The notes under the pieces: model-generated
Seen by the model: the letters and a program-made list of their open reading frames with translations, nothing else
What the model was told of the DNA's origin: nothing
Databases searched by the model: none
Shown here: positions 45,190 to 56,588 of the stretch, in pieces
Layout: each line of letters begins with the position of its first letter
How positions within the stretch are numbered: position 1 is the first letter of the stretch
Source: Coleophoma eucalyptorum
Taxonomy: Eukaryota; Ascomycota; Leotiomycetes; Helotiales; Dermateaceae
Direction: 5' to 3'
Assembly: GCA_026120035.1 (NCBI GenBank)
Contig: JALRME010000023.1
Location: forward strand, 62,001 to 126,000
Length of the DNA: 64,000 bases
Position numbers and translations under genes: made by a program

Positions 45190-45815
45190 GTAAGCCATAC
45201 ATCATCTCTGTCATCAATCGAATGGCCAATATTGACAGTTAGCGAATCTTAACTCATACGGACGAACAAAGCTATACATAGTATTATAGTCTTAAAGCTT
45301 TAGCAGCTTCACAAGGATACTCGGACAGGTCACTGTGAGAGCCATTAGATCGTATGAACATATCACCTGCTGCGATCGCAAAGGAGGTCATTGCAGGCAG
45401 TACTTGTGAATAACCTCGTTTCCACTTAACCTCTTTTTACCTTGCTCATAGGTTTGGACAATACCCGTTCATTACAGACACGCATGTCGGAGATTCAGAC
45501 TTGAATTACTGGCTTCAAGGTTTGCAATATGTTGTTGCTACGCTGCCGACAATTATACTGTGACTCGCATTCTTGTAAAGGTTTCCTCTTACCTCCGCCC
45601 TAATGTGTACTCACTGGGTATGTGTGGCCATCCTTGCAATGGCATCCTCGGAGTGGGGTATCGCGGCGCCACTGGGGTACCCTACTAGTAGCCAAAATTG
45701 CCGGTCATCGTCCAACGGCAGAGCTTAGCATTCAGGTCTCTTTATCAGAAGCAGTGACAATGAGAGGTGGATGGTACGCTCAATGATACAAGGCAGCCGT
45801 GTTATTTAAATGGCT
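45190..45815. other. Decayed DNA with a possible transporter relic
   Basis: Plus-strand 45455-45560 reads FGQYPFITDTHVGDSDLNYW and then GLQYVVATLPTIIL, which resembles a membrane-transporter loop and helix but is soon broken by stops. This identification is weak. Confidence 0.3.
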
Positions 45816-46620
45816 CTATTTCAAGAAAGGACGCCGCATAGGAGAGTAATTAGGACGATAGTTTAGATGAGTATGTTCTAGAGCCAACTTTGTAAGCGCC
45901 GAATCTGTTGTAGTGCTACAATAAGGGGAGTTGAGATATCTAGGATGATGAAGGCGGTGTAGTGGAGAAGGGTTCCAGGCTCGTAGGGTCAGGAGTAGAC
46001 GAAGATTCTGACACTTTTTCGTTGTGGAAGGAATGAAGGAGAGAAGGAATAAAGGAGTATTAGCGAGATAATATTCTACGTACATGGAAGGAAGGAGAGA
46101 AGAAAAGGCGAAGACTAGCGTTGGATCTACTGTGGTACTGGGATAAGGAACGTTGAAGTACCTGGGAGGATGAAGGCGGTGAAGTAGGAGAAGTGTTTCA
46201 GCCTCGAAGTGTTAGGGGTTGACTTATGATTTCTTTGTATTAGGCGAAGACTCAAACATTTTCGTTATGGAAGGAAAGAGGGAGAGGAGGAATGAGATAA
46301 CGCTAGCAAGATGATATTGGATTATGATGGGTATGCGGTTTATTTCTATGCAGGCCATTCCCAGTATGTTTATATATATAGTGTAGGGTGTGTAATCACC
46401 AAGGTAATAATTGAGGATTTGAGTGGGAGACATTTGGAATACCAATTTAGATATGCCCTGCAACAAATTTTTTGTATGTAGAAGGAAGGAAGGAAGGCAA
46501 GGAGAAAAGAGGAATGTTAGCGATAATTTTAACCCTTCTCTGTGGAAGGATGGAAGGAAGAAGCACGGACAGGCTCCTCTAGATTGTTTTGCGGCCTGTG
46601 GAAATGACTTTCATAAGCCC
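45816..46620 (+). repeat. Degenerate direct repeat rich in GGAAGG, ~223-base period
   Basis: The anchor AGGATGATGAAGGCGGTG at 45942 returns in altered form at about 46167. Each is followed by GAAGNTTGTTYCAGGCTCG-like sequence, CGAAGA...TTTTCGTT.TGGAAGG and TTAGCGA/GCTAGCAAGA. A third partial copy starts near 46480. The segment is purine-rich on the plus strand and has no reading frame of note. Confidence 0.6.
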
Positions 46621-46648
46621 AGAAGTTGTTCTGCAGAGGTAATTTATG

Positions 46649-46656
46649 TATAAAAA
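46649..46656 (+). promoter_or_regulatory. TATA box of the cysteine-rich secreted protein
   Basis: TATAAAAA stands 116 bases before the ATG at 46765. Confidence 0.5.
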
Positions 46657-46764
46657 GACGTCCTCGGGGCTACTCTAGACATTAGTATAACTTTGCTGTT
46701 CTAATTCCAGAGAACTTCTGATCAAACGATTATAACTTGTCGAAAACGTATCCTGATACTCAAA

Positions 46765-47129
46765 ATGAGATTCTCCACCATCATTCCTTTCTTGGCAATT
46801 GTGTAAGACTCTATATGTTACTGTCAATACTTGGAGCGAAATCGCTGAACTCCTAATAGAATTGCATCAGCAAATGCCGCGAACTGGGAGGTTTTTTGCT
46901 GTAATCCTAACAACAATGTTAAAAATCAAGGCATGACAGAGAGTTGTTGCGCCAGGAACAGTGGCACAATGGTAGCAAGTGGAGCGGTATATAATATAAT
47001 TTCCCCCTCCAATTACTACACTAACAGGCAGCCTAGTGCTCTATACCAGAAACTCAATACTATAACGACTGCTGCTCCACCGCCCAACAGGAAGGTCTCT
47101 CGACTGAGCCCTTGAGAGCTTGTATCTAG
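46765..47129 (+). CDS. Small cysteine-rich secreted protein (effector-like), 3 exons
   Basis: Exons 46765-46802, 46860-46986 and 47037-47129 give 85 residues. Intron 1 is 57 bases with a CTGAAC branch-like site; intron 2 is exactly 50 bases with a textbook CACTAACA branch site and a TAG acceptor. Residues 1-20 are a signal peptide (MRFSTIIPFLAIV then VIASANA). The 65-residue mature part has eight cysteines arranged CC, CC, C, CC, C. This is not the hydrophobin order (C, CC, C, C, CC, C), though the size and cysteine count are similar. Without intron 2 the frame runs to a different stop at 47113-47115 and loses four cysteines, so the spliced model is favoured. Function is unknown; host-interaction or surface roles are possible. 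Confidence 0.7.
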
Positions 47130-47688
47130 TGGGCTTGATATTCTCACTTGTCGGAAGCGCACCTTAGGCGACATATATTGTTTGATATTCTATTTTCTAG
47201 GTATATCGAGCTTGGAAGGGTAACAAGTGTCAATATCGATTTATAGCTAGTATACACCTAGTATACTGCTGCATACATATTGTCACCTCTTGATACGATA
47301 CGTATAGTAATGCGGTCCTTGAAGCGAATGATATAAACATTTAAGTTTCATGTGTTTTTTTCCGATGTTTTTTTTTGTTAGAAAGTTGCCAATTCTTACG
47401 TGCCATTTCCTTTCTGCTTCAGTCCGTTCGTTCGCAAGCTTCAATTGACTAATTGAAGGCCATATATTTTCGAAGCCATAGCAGTCTGTAGTTCGGGTAA
47501 GACTCCGAAAGATGTCATTGGCTAGACTGAGAAACTCTGGCTAGTTGGTGTTCGGTGCGTAAGTATATGCATGATATACTACGTGATAGACACCTACATG
47601 AAAATTAACCTTCTAGGTAGTCTTTAATATCATTCTATTTAGTCGATCTATCATTAATGTTATAGCTATTAATCCTACCAAGAGTTTA
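47130..47688. other. AT-rich intergenic DNA
   Basis: No gene is seen. Poly-T tracts lie near 47350-47380. Confidence 0.5.
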
Positions 47689-47994
47689 TGTTGGAACATC
47701 GATATACCACCTGCACGTGAGGTAACATTATTACACCACTTGTATATATTGGTATATCGCTACGCTACCTATATGTGCATATATTTGGAATATCGCTATA
47801 CTACTTGCTTGTTCCCGTGGTTGTACTCGGATACAAGCCCTATATCTGTATTACTACAGAGGTCGAATCGATACCTAGTAGGGGTATTTATAAGATCTCC
47901 ATCATACTCACTTAGAAAAATCGTCTATATTTTTACCTTACCATTTTGACCTGTCTATTACAGTTGAAATAAGAGGTATATAGATCAACCAACA
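47689..47994 (+). mobile_element. Complete solo LTR, copy E
   Basis: 306 bases from TGTTGGAACATCG to GATCAACCAACA. GTTTA lies before (47684-47688) and GTTTC after (47995-47999): a 5-base target duplication with one change. This is the longest copy and defines the family shared with 651, 16219, 22034 and 22985. No primer-binding site or polymerase gene remains beside it. Confidence 0.82.
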
Positions 47995-48081
47995 GTTTCC
48001 TATAGCATATAAATGATCTATAATTTGGTCTTATATACAAGTAAATATTAATAAAACTTAGTCCATGATACTAAATTAGAC

Positions 48082-49796
48082 CTAGACAAGTAGATCCTTA
48101 AAGTTAGCATCGAAATGTACAGGGAATCGTTTTCTTCCTCTTGCACTCTGGTTTACAAAACACGCGATATTATTCCGCTGACAAGGAAACTTTCCCACGC
48201 CGTGCTCGTCAATAGTAACTGCAGCCCATTCCCACCCTAGAATGTCTGTCCAAATCTCCCCCGCATGTTGTTGCCCCACATTCATGGAAATTTGAGGTGA
48301 AAGTTGCATGCTCTCGTTCTCCCCAGTCCAACTCATTACAACGGCCATGCCGTCAGGCCTTTCAGTCGTACCATATCTCACCCAGCCGATACAATCACTC
48401 CTCTCAAAGTAGTCCCTCTGATGCCCGTAGGCGAAGAGCTTTCTTGCTAGTATAAGGCCAGGTAACTTGCCTCCGCAGCTCGGTGGTTCAGGATATAGAG
48501 GCCCAAGACCGTATAGATCGCCAAAAAAGACACATGGATAGCCGTCTCTTCGCAGCAGTAAAAGGGCGTGGGCATGAGGCGTGAAAGCGCGCTGGATAGG
48601 GGTATCCATCTCCTGACCGCGCTGCGTGTCATGAATTTGAATAAAAGTCTGACCATGTTATTAGCCTCCGGAAAAGATATACATAGATACAGATCAGCAT
48701 GTTGAAATGGGAAAACTTACAACCGCGTTGTTTGGACGGGCTTCAACTAGCGTATTTTTGAATACATCCCTCAAGTCCGTGGACTGAAACCACGACAATC
48801 TTGCAATGTTATACATCAGTGGGACATCATATAAATAGAAGTCGGGATTCATGTTGTCCAACCAATTGGTTAACACATTAACGTCGCCATTCCAGAATTC
48901 GCCAACGAAAAAGAGTCTTTTGCCGCATGGTGACTTTAACTTCTTTGACCAAGTGTTCGCGAAATGCCAGGAATAATGCTGGACAGCATCCATTCGGAAG
49001 CCTTCCAGACCAAGTTCATTTACAATCCATTGGCCCCACTTATTGGTTTCCTGCACAAGCTCTTGATTTGTGTAGTCGAGGTTTTCTAGCATCAAATAAT
49101 CGGCGTTGCCTTGAAAGCCTCCTACGTCTTGCGCCCAATTCTTTCCGTCTTCAACGAACCTATAGATGGCCCTCTTGCTATTCGTCTGATTCCAATCTGT
49201 TCCATTGAAATGGCTCTTGTTATATGTAAACGAACTATATTTGCCTCTTCTCCCAGGGTAATCGAACTTGGTCCAAGCCTCGATGTCATAAGCTTCCGTT
49301 ATGTCAATTCTACGATCTGGGAAAGTATTCCATGTTAGCGAGTCATATTATTACTAGTGGGTAAGAAATTCCGCAGCCGCAAGCTTTGCTTCCTCTACTT
49401 ACCACGCGGGTCAACCTCCACAACCTTGACCATTTCTGTGCTATCTGCAAAAGCTCGATGGTTGAGAATTGCATCCCAGAGGAGGCCCATACCCATATTC
49501 TTGGTTTCTGCTGCCAATGCCATCAGGTCGTCCTTTGTGCCCCATTTAGTAGGGATAGTTCCTTTTTGGTCGAATTCTCCAAGGTCATAAGCATCATAGA
49601 TGTCATAGCCATTGCTCTCAGCATCTTTTGCTTTACTGCCGGGTGGCAGCCACAGGGTTGTAATACCAATTGCCTGGAGAGCTGGGAGTGCCAGGCGGAG
49701 CCGTTGCCAGTGCTTATGGTCCGTTGGAAGGTTCCATTCGAAGGCTTCAAACAAGACCGGGTTCTCTGCACACAAATCGCTCTCTTTTACAGGCAT
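48082..49796 (-). CDS. Intracellular alpha-amylase-family (GH13) glycosidase, 3 exons
   Basis: Minus-strand exons 49796-49403, 49316-48721 and 48648-48082 (introns 86 and 72 bases) give 518 residues. The first ATG (MPVKES) fits the family start; the frame is open further upstream but has no ATG. GH13 regions: DAILNHRA (I), GFRMDAVQHYS with the nucleophile Asp (II), FFVGEFWNGD with the acid/base Glu (III) and FIQIHDTQRGQ with the transition-state Asp (IV). LWLPPGSKA and GYDIYDAYDLGEF near the start are typical of GH13_5 maltohexaosidase-type enzymes. There is no signal peptide, so it probably acts on storage or cell-wall alpha-glucan inside the cell. Region IV has Ile where Asn is usual and region II Gln where Lys is usual, so activity may be altered. 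Confidence 0.87.
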
Positions 49797-50751
49797 TGTA
49801 GCGGATGGTTCGGGAAGTACGAGTTGGGAGAATACAATTGAGGGGATAAAGTTTTGGCGTTGGGGCCATAAGGTCTTTAGATGCTTTTCGGAGCGGCCTT
49901 TGGAGATAGAAATACATTTTGACAAAGTAAAACCGAGCTGTCGGCATAGTTCTGCATGAACTGTGGTCAAGGCAGTAGATAGCTCACACTTGGAAGGATC
50001 TAAAAGTATAGCTCGGATTCCTCGTATTGTCGGGTTTCTCGTATCTCTGCTATACGAAAAACGAGCGTTGAAACAGATCGTATTCGGGATCACGAAACGT
50101 GATCAGCTGCTGATTTTGGTTGCCAACATACGCATCTCGTGCACGAACACCCTCGTTGAAGGATTAATTGCGTGTTCTTCTATGCTACTCTATGGTTGTT
50201 ATGTCCGTTCCCGAGATTCACTCCTGCCGAGATACAATTCTTGTCAGGTCTTGTCCTGTACCATCAGATGTTTTGGAGTATTTTAATCTGGCGGATAGAT
50301 AATTTATGTACTGAACTCAATAATTGTACTTTTTTTGGATTCTAGTACCTGTTTCACCTGTTCACCCGTGTCTTGATGACACTTCGCATCCTTCCTGTTG
50401 ACAGGAATGAATTCTCTACTAACTTAATTCTGCCGTTCTAGAAACCAGTCATCCGGTGCACATCAGAGCCACATACACCGTTGACAAGCACATGAATTGA
50501 GCATTTTACCAGGAATAAAATCAAAGTTCATTTTGTTTTGTTGTTAATGCCTTTATCTATAGTCTATAGTTTATAACAGTATTGATCATGGGGTAGGTTG
50601 TTATTGTTCATGAGCTAGTTGATTCATGGACTATCTACCAGGTATATATTATTGCATAGGTGGTTGATCAATGACAATCTCACGGTGTAGATATCATCAA
50701 TTTAGAACATGCCGATGCTATCTGAGCATTCCATATTCAAATTGAGAATTC
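49797..50751. other. Upstream region of the amylase and 3' flank of the RUS gene
   Basis: The amylase frame stays open to 50093 without an ATG; this is probably leader. The rest shows no gene. Confidence 0.5.
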
Positions 50752-52733
50752 CTAAATGTCAAGAACTATACGACATCCTGAATGCGTCTCGAGAACTGCT
50801 GTGTCAAGGTCCCAGCCGGCTCCTCTAAGTCGAGTTGCGTATTCATTGAAGGTTGTATTTGCTTCGTCCAACGTCAAAGCGACATGGGCATACATAGCAC
50901 TCGGCTCGATGCCAAAGAGCTGTTTTGTGTTCGAGACGGTTGAAGGTTTCTTCTGCTGTTCTTCAAGGCGCCACGCCAACAATAATGCGTGGTACCAGGC
51001 TCTTAATTGTGATTCCGGAGTGACCCCTTCCTTTAACACGACGAGGACTTTAGTCTTCAACGACGAGTCGTACCATTGTGATACAGAGGTCTGGTACCAC
51101 AGAATGTACTGTTGATCCTGAAAGAGTTCCTTCAATTTTGAGAGGTTGACTGTTCCAAGACGTAGAGATTCAGTTCTCCCGTGTCCGTGGCTCTGTGTCA
51201 AACACTGGAGCAATTCTTGGAGAGAGACTCCAAAATCGCAATGCCCGACCAAAGTACTTGAGGTCCACCTAAGCACCCCACCACCCCGTCTCTCAAATAT
51301 CATCTCTCGCTCAGAAACTTCTTCTGGTATGAGAAGTTTGTCATATTCAACTAGGTTTGAAAAGATGATATTCGCTCGCTGTCGGTTTAGAGTATGCATC
51401 CGAACGGCCCTTACACCCATTCTATTCACCATAAGGTGGACTACAAGTAAGAATCCTAGTGACAGCCATGTTTTCATTGGTGAGGTAAGCCAAGACACAA
51501 CGAAGGTGCCGGCCTAAAATGACCAAGTCAGCTTGTTAGCGCTTTAGCTATCAATAATCATAGAACTTACTGTCATACCGGCCAAAGATATTACAGTCTC
51601 TTGGCTGGAGTCTTTCTATAAGGTTGTCAGCTGGAGTACCTAATGCAAACGCTACCGTTGGGTTGTGTGAAAAGTAACAGAATTGCTTACAGCATTTAAT
51701 TCGCCTAGATTGTTCCACCGGGCAAAATGTGCACTCAGACTACTCTTGGAAGAATTTCCGGAGACCCCGGCTGCTGCAAACAAAATACTCGAGATACACA
51801 GTGTTGTATATCGCAAGACTCTCGGAAGTAGTGGAGAGAGACAGTCTAGAACCATTGCAATATCGCAAAGAACGTCGGAAGCAAGGCGGTACATCTTACA
51901 CTCGGCTTCAATTGATGTTCCCATTAGATGGGCAAAGGTGATTGTTGCAAGTTTGCCCATGCACTCTCGTATCACAGTGATTAGCATCGCTCCAATTGGA
52001 GATGCGGATGCATCCCCTACTCCGAGACCTAATTCATATATTAGCATCATTTGTTCCAGAATGTAATTAAAGTAAACTGTTGATTATCCACAATACTTCT
52101 AGCGAGGAGAGCTTAGAACAAGCAGACCTAAATAGATAGAGGAAGCTTGGTCTTTAAAAGTCGAAAATGAAATCACAATCATAGTGATGTGAACTGCCAA
52201 CATGATTGTCTCATAGGACAATTAAAATGAGAACTCAATGAACATGATATCACATTAGATAGACTTCTTCTGCGATCGAGGATTAATGAATACAAAATAT
52301 CTCACCTTCCCAGACTGCACGCGAGGATATCATTCCTGCAATAGACCCAGCAAAGGCCTGGAGTGAATCCTAGATGCAATTCAGCAATTCGGACAGATAG
52401 CGAAGTGGAAACAAGGGTTAACACACGTAGATCTGATACAGTGTGTAATCGTCGGTCACACTCTGCGGATAGCCATCTGGAAGAAATATATCGAGGAGTC
52501 TCCGCCATAATCTTTTGCCATTTCTGGGGAGCTGTATGTCTATATCAGTCACTTTAACTCAACAGGTATAAGTATTTGGTTGAAATTCTAGAAAATTCAA
52601 GTTGGATTATACATCGACTTACAAGGAAGTCAATTCGAGCTGCACCATTCTCTATGCCCGATTCAACATATTTCAGTTTCAAGGTTCCAGCTTTGTCATA
52701 CTCTGCTACTTCAAGATTGCTAATGTATCCCAT
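50752..52733 (-). CDS. RUS family (DUF647) membrane protein, 6 exons
   Basis: Minus-strand exons 52733-52623, 52531-52427, 52369-52306, 52028-51691, 51615-51571 and 51513-50752 give 474 residues and all phases agree. The RUS core is unmistakable: IFLPDGYPQSVTDDYTLYQ, IYDSLQAFAGSIAGMISS, LGVGDASASP, EAECKMYRLASDVLCDIAM, HFARWNNLGELNA, KDSSQETVISLAGM and NRMGVRAVRMHTLNRQRAN. Plant homologues (ROOT UVB SENSITIVE 1 and 2) are plastid or membrane proteins tied to vitamin B6 and auxin; the fungal role is unknown. Several hydrophobic segments suggest membrane association. Intron 3 (277 bases) is long for this window. The 45-base exon 5 is easy to miss. Confidence 0.88.
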
Positions 52734-53413
52734 TCTAGAGATTGCAAGAAACACCAAGTTTAGTAGCAATGAAGCACTGGTCTGAATATCACGGCACTCT
52801 TATATATGCCATACCCAATTTTATGTCGATGACAAATAGACACAAAACAAAAACATGTAGATAGGCCCGCCTAGAAGACTACTGGTAGCTTCGAAAGAAA
52901 AAAAGTTCACACTGATACAAACTTTGCTTTACCATGCGTCAGAGCGTGCCAATACTCGTATACCTCGGAGAGATCTGTATCTCTGTTTCATGTTTCAAGC
53001 GGCCCGGTGCGGGATCTATCAGAGAACCATGCCGCATAGACCGTGCTGACAAGCGGAAGAGGCGAGTGTCAGGAGTCAAATTCAGGGATATAGATATTCA
53101 TTAATATTATAGGAACACTCCTTTACGCGTTTAAAGGCAGAGGAATAACTATAAACCTTCTACGAAAACTGAGTCAAAGAGAGAAAAGATACACTTGTTA
53201 GGCAATAATAAAATATTGAGACTATTTTTACATTTTACCTCAAGCACAGTGTTGCCTTTTCTGCACGAGCTTTTAATATTATATAACATAAACCAAGAGA
53301 AAGAAAAGCACTTGGTGCCCCTATGTAAGGAAAGTAATGTAAGAATCTCGACTTTCTCTTCTACCTCAGCAGTTTTTAAAGAATTTCCCATAACTAGACG
53401 ACTCACTCATATT
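52734..53413. other. Promoter of the RUS gene and 3' flank of the phosphoesterase
   Basis: AT-rich with no coding features; frames at 53149-53476 have no family features. Confidence 0.5.
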
Positions 53414-54521
53414 TTATCCGTACCTTCTCCATTGCGTTGGCACCTCTCCATGTTCAGTGGTTTCTGGTCCTGGTAAAATCTCTCTCAGCAGCTCATTCAC
53501 CCCCACATCTCTTTCAGCACAATGCTTCCACTGTCGTGGATAGCCAAGGCTAACCTCTTCGAACCGACAGCCGCTCTTCCAATCGGTCCTCCGGATATGG
53601 AGGTGGCCACTAACAACTACTTTCGCATTGAATCTTTGATGCCAGTCTTCTGTCAACGTCGTACCACACCATATTATAAAGCGTGGAATGTACTTTAGAG
53701 TTACCAAGTCTTTTCGAAGCGGCCAGTGGTTTGCAATAATGAATGGCAGTGATGGGAACTGTGCTTTTGCAGCCTCTAACTTTGTCTCGAATCTTCGAAC
53801 AAGAGCCTCGCACCACTCTTGACGACTAGGGTAGGGGTCCGGATGAAGCAAATATTCATCTGTCGCCTCAATGTCCTCTTCCTTTGCCCACGGGACAGCA
53901 TCTATAGATGAATCAGTACGGGTTTTCGGCAAGGTTTCACGAGATGATAAGCTGATCCGAGGAGCCGAAACAAACTCCCCCAGCAGCAGGCAGACAGGCT
54001 TTGAATGCAAGTCTTCAGATCGTGCAAAGAGCTTTCCTCTTGAAACACTGAGAATTATAGGCAAAACTTGACATACTCTGTAAAGTCACGTCATCTGGCC
54101 TGAACGAATAGTCGTACAAGGTAAAAATCGGCGCAATCACAGCTCGTTCGCCTTGCCCCTCCCACACAACAAAATCATCTTCGGGCGTGAGGACATCGTA
54201 CTGTCGCGCTATTTCAACGCATTGCTGATACTTGTGCTCTCCCCGCACCCCGGCACTAGATCCAGTTTCGAAGGTGTATAACTCGTGATTTCCGGGACAC
54301 CACCATACAGTGTCAAAGCATTTCGTAGCTGTCGAAAATACTAGTTTCAGATGCTCGACTGTCTCCCCAACATCTCCGCATAGAAGGAGCCCATCACCGG
54401 GATGTGGCACCAGGTAGGACCAGGCTTCTCGATTGGCAGCGAAGGCGATGTGAATATCAGCAATGGCGTACAGCTTGCCGGTTGGACTTTGCCTTCTACG
54501 CGTCTCCGAACTATCAGGCAT
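53414..54521 (-). CDS. Calcineurin-like metallophosphoesterase, 2 exons
   Basis: Exons 54521-54077 and 53901-53414 with a 175-base intron give 310 residues in frame. Metal-binding motifs: ADIHIAF (Asp22, His24), CGDVGET (Asp50), PGNHELY (Asn78, His79), then ANHWPLR and the C-terminal SGHLHIRRTDW. This is the full motif set of the calcineurin-type family, with two metal ions in the active site. The neighbouring DYSFRPD block and EATDEYLLHPDPYPSRQ match a subfamily common in fungi and bacteria and uncharacterised. It has no signal peptide. The intron could instead be partly coding, but the frame between 54076 and 53902 lacks family residues, and joining restores the usual spacing. Confidence 0.87.
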
Positions 54522-55651
54522 AGTGGCCGCCCCAGCTTGCTCTACAAGGGAATGGGTGGCTTGGAGATTGGATGCTGTTGATAGCGTTGACGATGGCGTT
54601 GATTAACAAGGTTATTGTAAAGACATAGCGGTAGGTTTCTAGTCAGCGACAGGTGATGCTCTCCGGTTGGATCGATGTGGAATCTTATCTTCAGTAGTAA
54701 GTGGGATAGAAGATGCCTCGGTACCAGATTTACTCCCCGCTTACCAACTTTAAACATCAGCTAAGTTAAGTTATCTATCGAATAATCATAAGGGCCGTCA
54801 ACTTCTTGGAATTCAAACTAGGGGTAATTTTGTAGTACATACATGATACTATACGAGACTCATTACCTACGCTTCTCAAATGTCACTAAATCTCTTGACC
54901 ACACACCCTTTTCTGCACTACCACGCTGCACTTCACCACCTCGCCCGTTTCCACAAATCAGGACATTCTTCGGCTTCCAGCGCAACACCAAAAATATCTA
55001 AAAAGCTGAGACGTGGTCGACATTTGAGTCTTTGATGTCAAGCAGTGGATTATTTCGCCCAAGATCCTTCTGGTCGAAAAGATCTCCATTTTACTCCTAC
55101 CACTGTTGTTGTCCCAAGCCTGCTCCTACGGCCACTTATGGCTATAAAACCTAAGATCCCTTAGTCACGTGTCATGATTCGTGAGAAGGATGTTAACTAT
55201 GTCACAGCAATAGTACCAGATAGCCATTCTTATTGCCAATTACGGGTAGTTGCATATGATTTTGTGGTTGCCTATGATCCTGTGGTGCGACCAGCCACAC
55301 GCGGATCATTTAGGTACGTGAAATATTGTAGTTCGTGTTGCCATTCGCTACTCCGTTGGTATGGATGCATGTGCAGATTCTACCTACCCGCCAGCCCCAC
55401 AGTATGATAACATGCAAGGCGCAGCAACGATTCACGTAACAACATACCAGAAAAGCAAAAGACAGCATCCAACCGACATATATATTTTCCCTCTGCTGCC
55501 TAAACATCGCTGGACTTGGCTCTATCGGCATACGTATGCTGTTCCCGTTCGCTTTCTCTATTATAATTATCTTCGTTCGAACTCGCCATTGTCGAATCCA
55601 ATCCAGAATCTAAACTCGATAGTTTTTTGTTAGTACGAAACTATCGCAACC
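54522..55651. promoter_or_regulatory. Divergent promoter between phosphoesterase and membrane-protein gene
   Basis: 1.13 kb between diverging ATGs. A CACGTG E-box at 55165-55170 and a TATAAAA at 55143-55149 are visible. No gene. Confidence 0.45.
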
Positions 55652-56588
55652 ATGGCCGGCGGCTCCGAGAATACTCCATTCCTTGCAGACAATGACCGCG
55701 ACAATGAGTATGGTGGCGGAGACAGCTACTATTCGAAATCTACGCCAGCAAATGTTCATTTCAAACGCCCTCTGAAGATTGTGAAGGCTGTTGCCATGTT
55801 ACTGTCCTTCTTGACAACCATTCTTCTCATTGTGTGTTATGTTTTCGTCCAAACTGGTCCGTTTGAATACACTTGGACCACCAAAGAGAAACTTCAGTCC
55901 CTGGGAATTGCTGTAAGTTATCCCCTCTCGTGATCCTGCCCCTTCAGTCCATTGAGACTGATGTCTCTACATTGTTTGTTCTAAACTTACTAACTCTTGT
56001 TCTACCTAGTTATTCATTAACTTCATCCTCTCAGCGCCCTCATTATTTTTCCTGCTGCCGATCCTTATCAACATTGCCGTTGAGATTGCAATGTCCATTG
56101 TGATTTTCGTCTTCGCTGGGAAACTATTTGGGGATGGCTGGCCCGACTCTGGCTTTTGCAGAAGATGGAATCGAACTCCACCCGATTATGGACTTCTGCC
56201 CGGAACACCGGAGTGTGCGCAGGGCAGAAACAAGATTAGAATTATGATGGGTGTTGGTGGAGGTGTTAGCATCATTATTGGGCAAGTTGTTTCTTGAAAC
56301 CCATAACAATTGCTATCCAGTTGAGAACTGATGTGCTGACAAAATGATCGTAGACTTATGATCTTGACTACATTATTCCTTCGACTGGTCGCTCTCGCGA
56401 GGACCAAGTTTTGGGAAGGAATGCAGATTGGCAACTATGAAGGTGCCTGGGTTAAACCTGGTACTTACACTGTGCAATTCACCATGAGTATCATGAAGAA
56501 GGATCCCAATGGAGAAGACTTCAACACAAAGGGCAAGACAGCTGAAAGACGGTCTGGGGCTGAAGCCAGCCAACTGATTGAAACCTAA
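55652..56588 (+). CDS. Small multi-pass membrane protein, 3 exons with a GC-AG intron
   Basis: Exons 55652-55912, 56010-56281 and 56354-56588 give 255 residues. An acidic N-terminus is followed by helix 1 (AMLLSFLTTILLIVCYVFV), helix 2 (FFLLPILINIAVEIAMSIVI) and helix 3 (MMGVGGGVSIIIGLMILTT), crossed by intron 2. Between helices 2 and 3 lies WPDSGFCRRWNRTPPDYGL with a cysteine. The second intron must begin GCAAGT at 56282: this keeps frame, while the GT four bases further downstream would not. The protein is of a fungal-only type unknown to me by name, perhaps three or four membrane passes. No enzymatic motif is seen. Confidence 0.78.

Noticed and set aside
46765..47115. Unspliced second exon of the cysteine-rich gene ending at 47115
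   Set aside because: The unspliced frame loses four cysteines and gives a Pro/Thr tail; the 50-base intron with a perfect branch site explains the sequence better.
49386..49959. Plus-strand frames of 151 and 115 codons
   Set aside because: Antisense to exon 1 of the amylase-family gene.
55913..56009. Ordinary GT donor for intron 2 of the membrane-protein gene at 56286
   Set aside because: It would put the third helix and the C-terminus out of frame; only the GC donor at 56282 fits.
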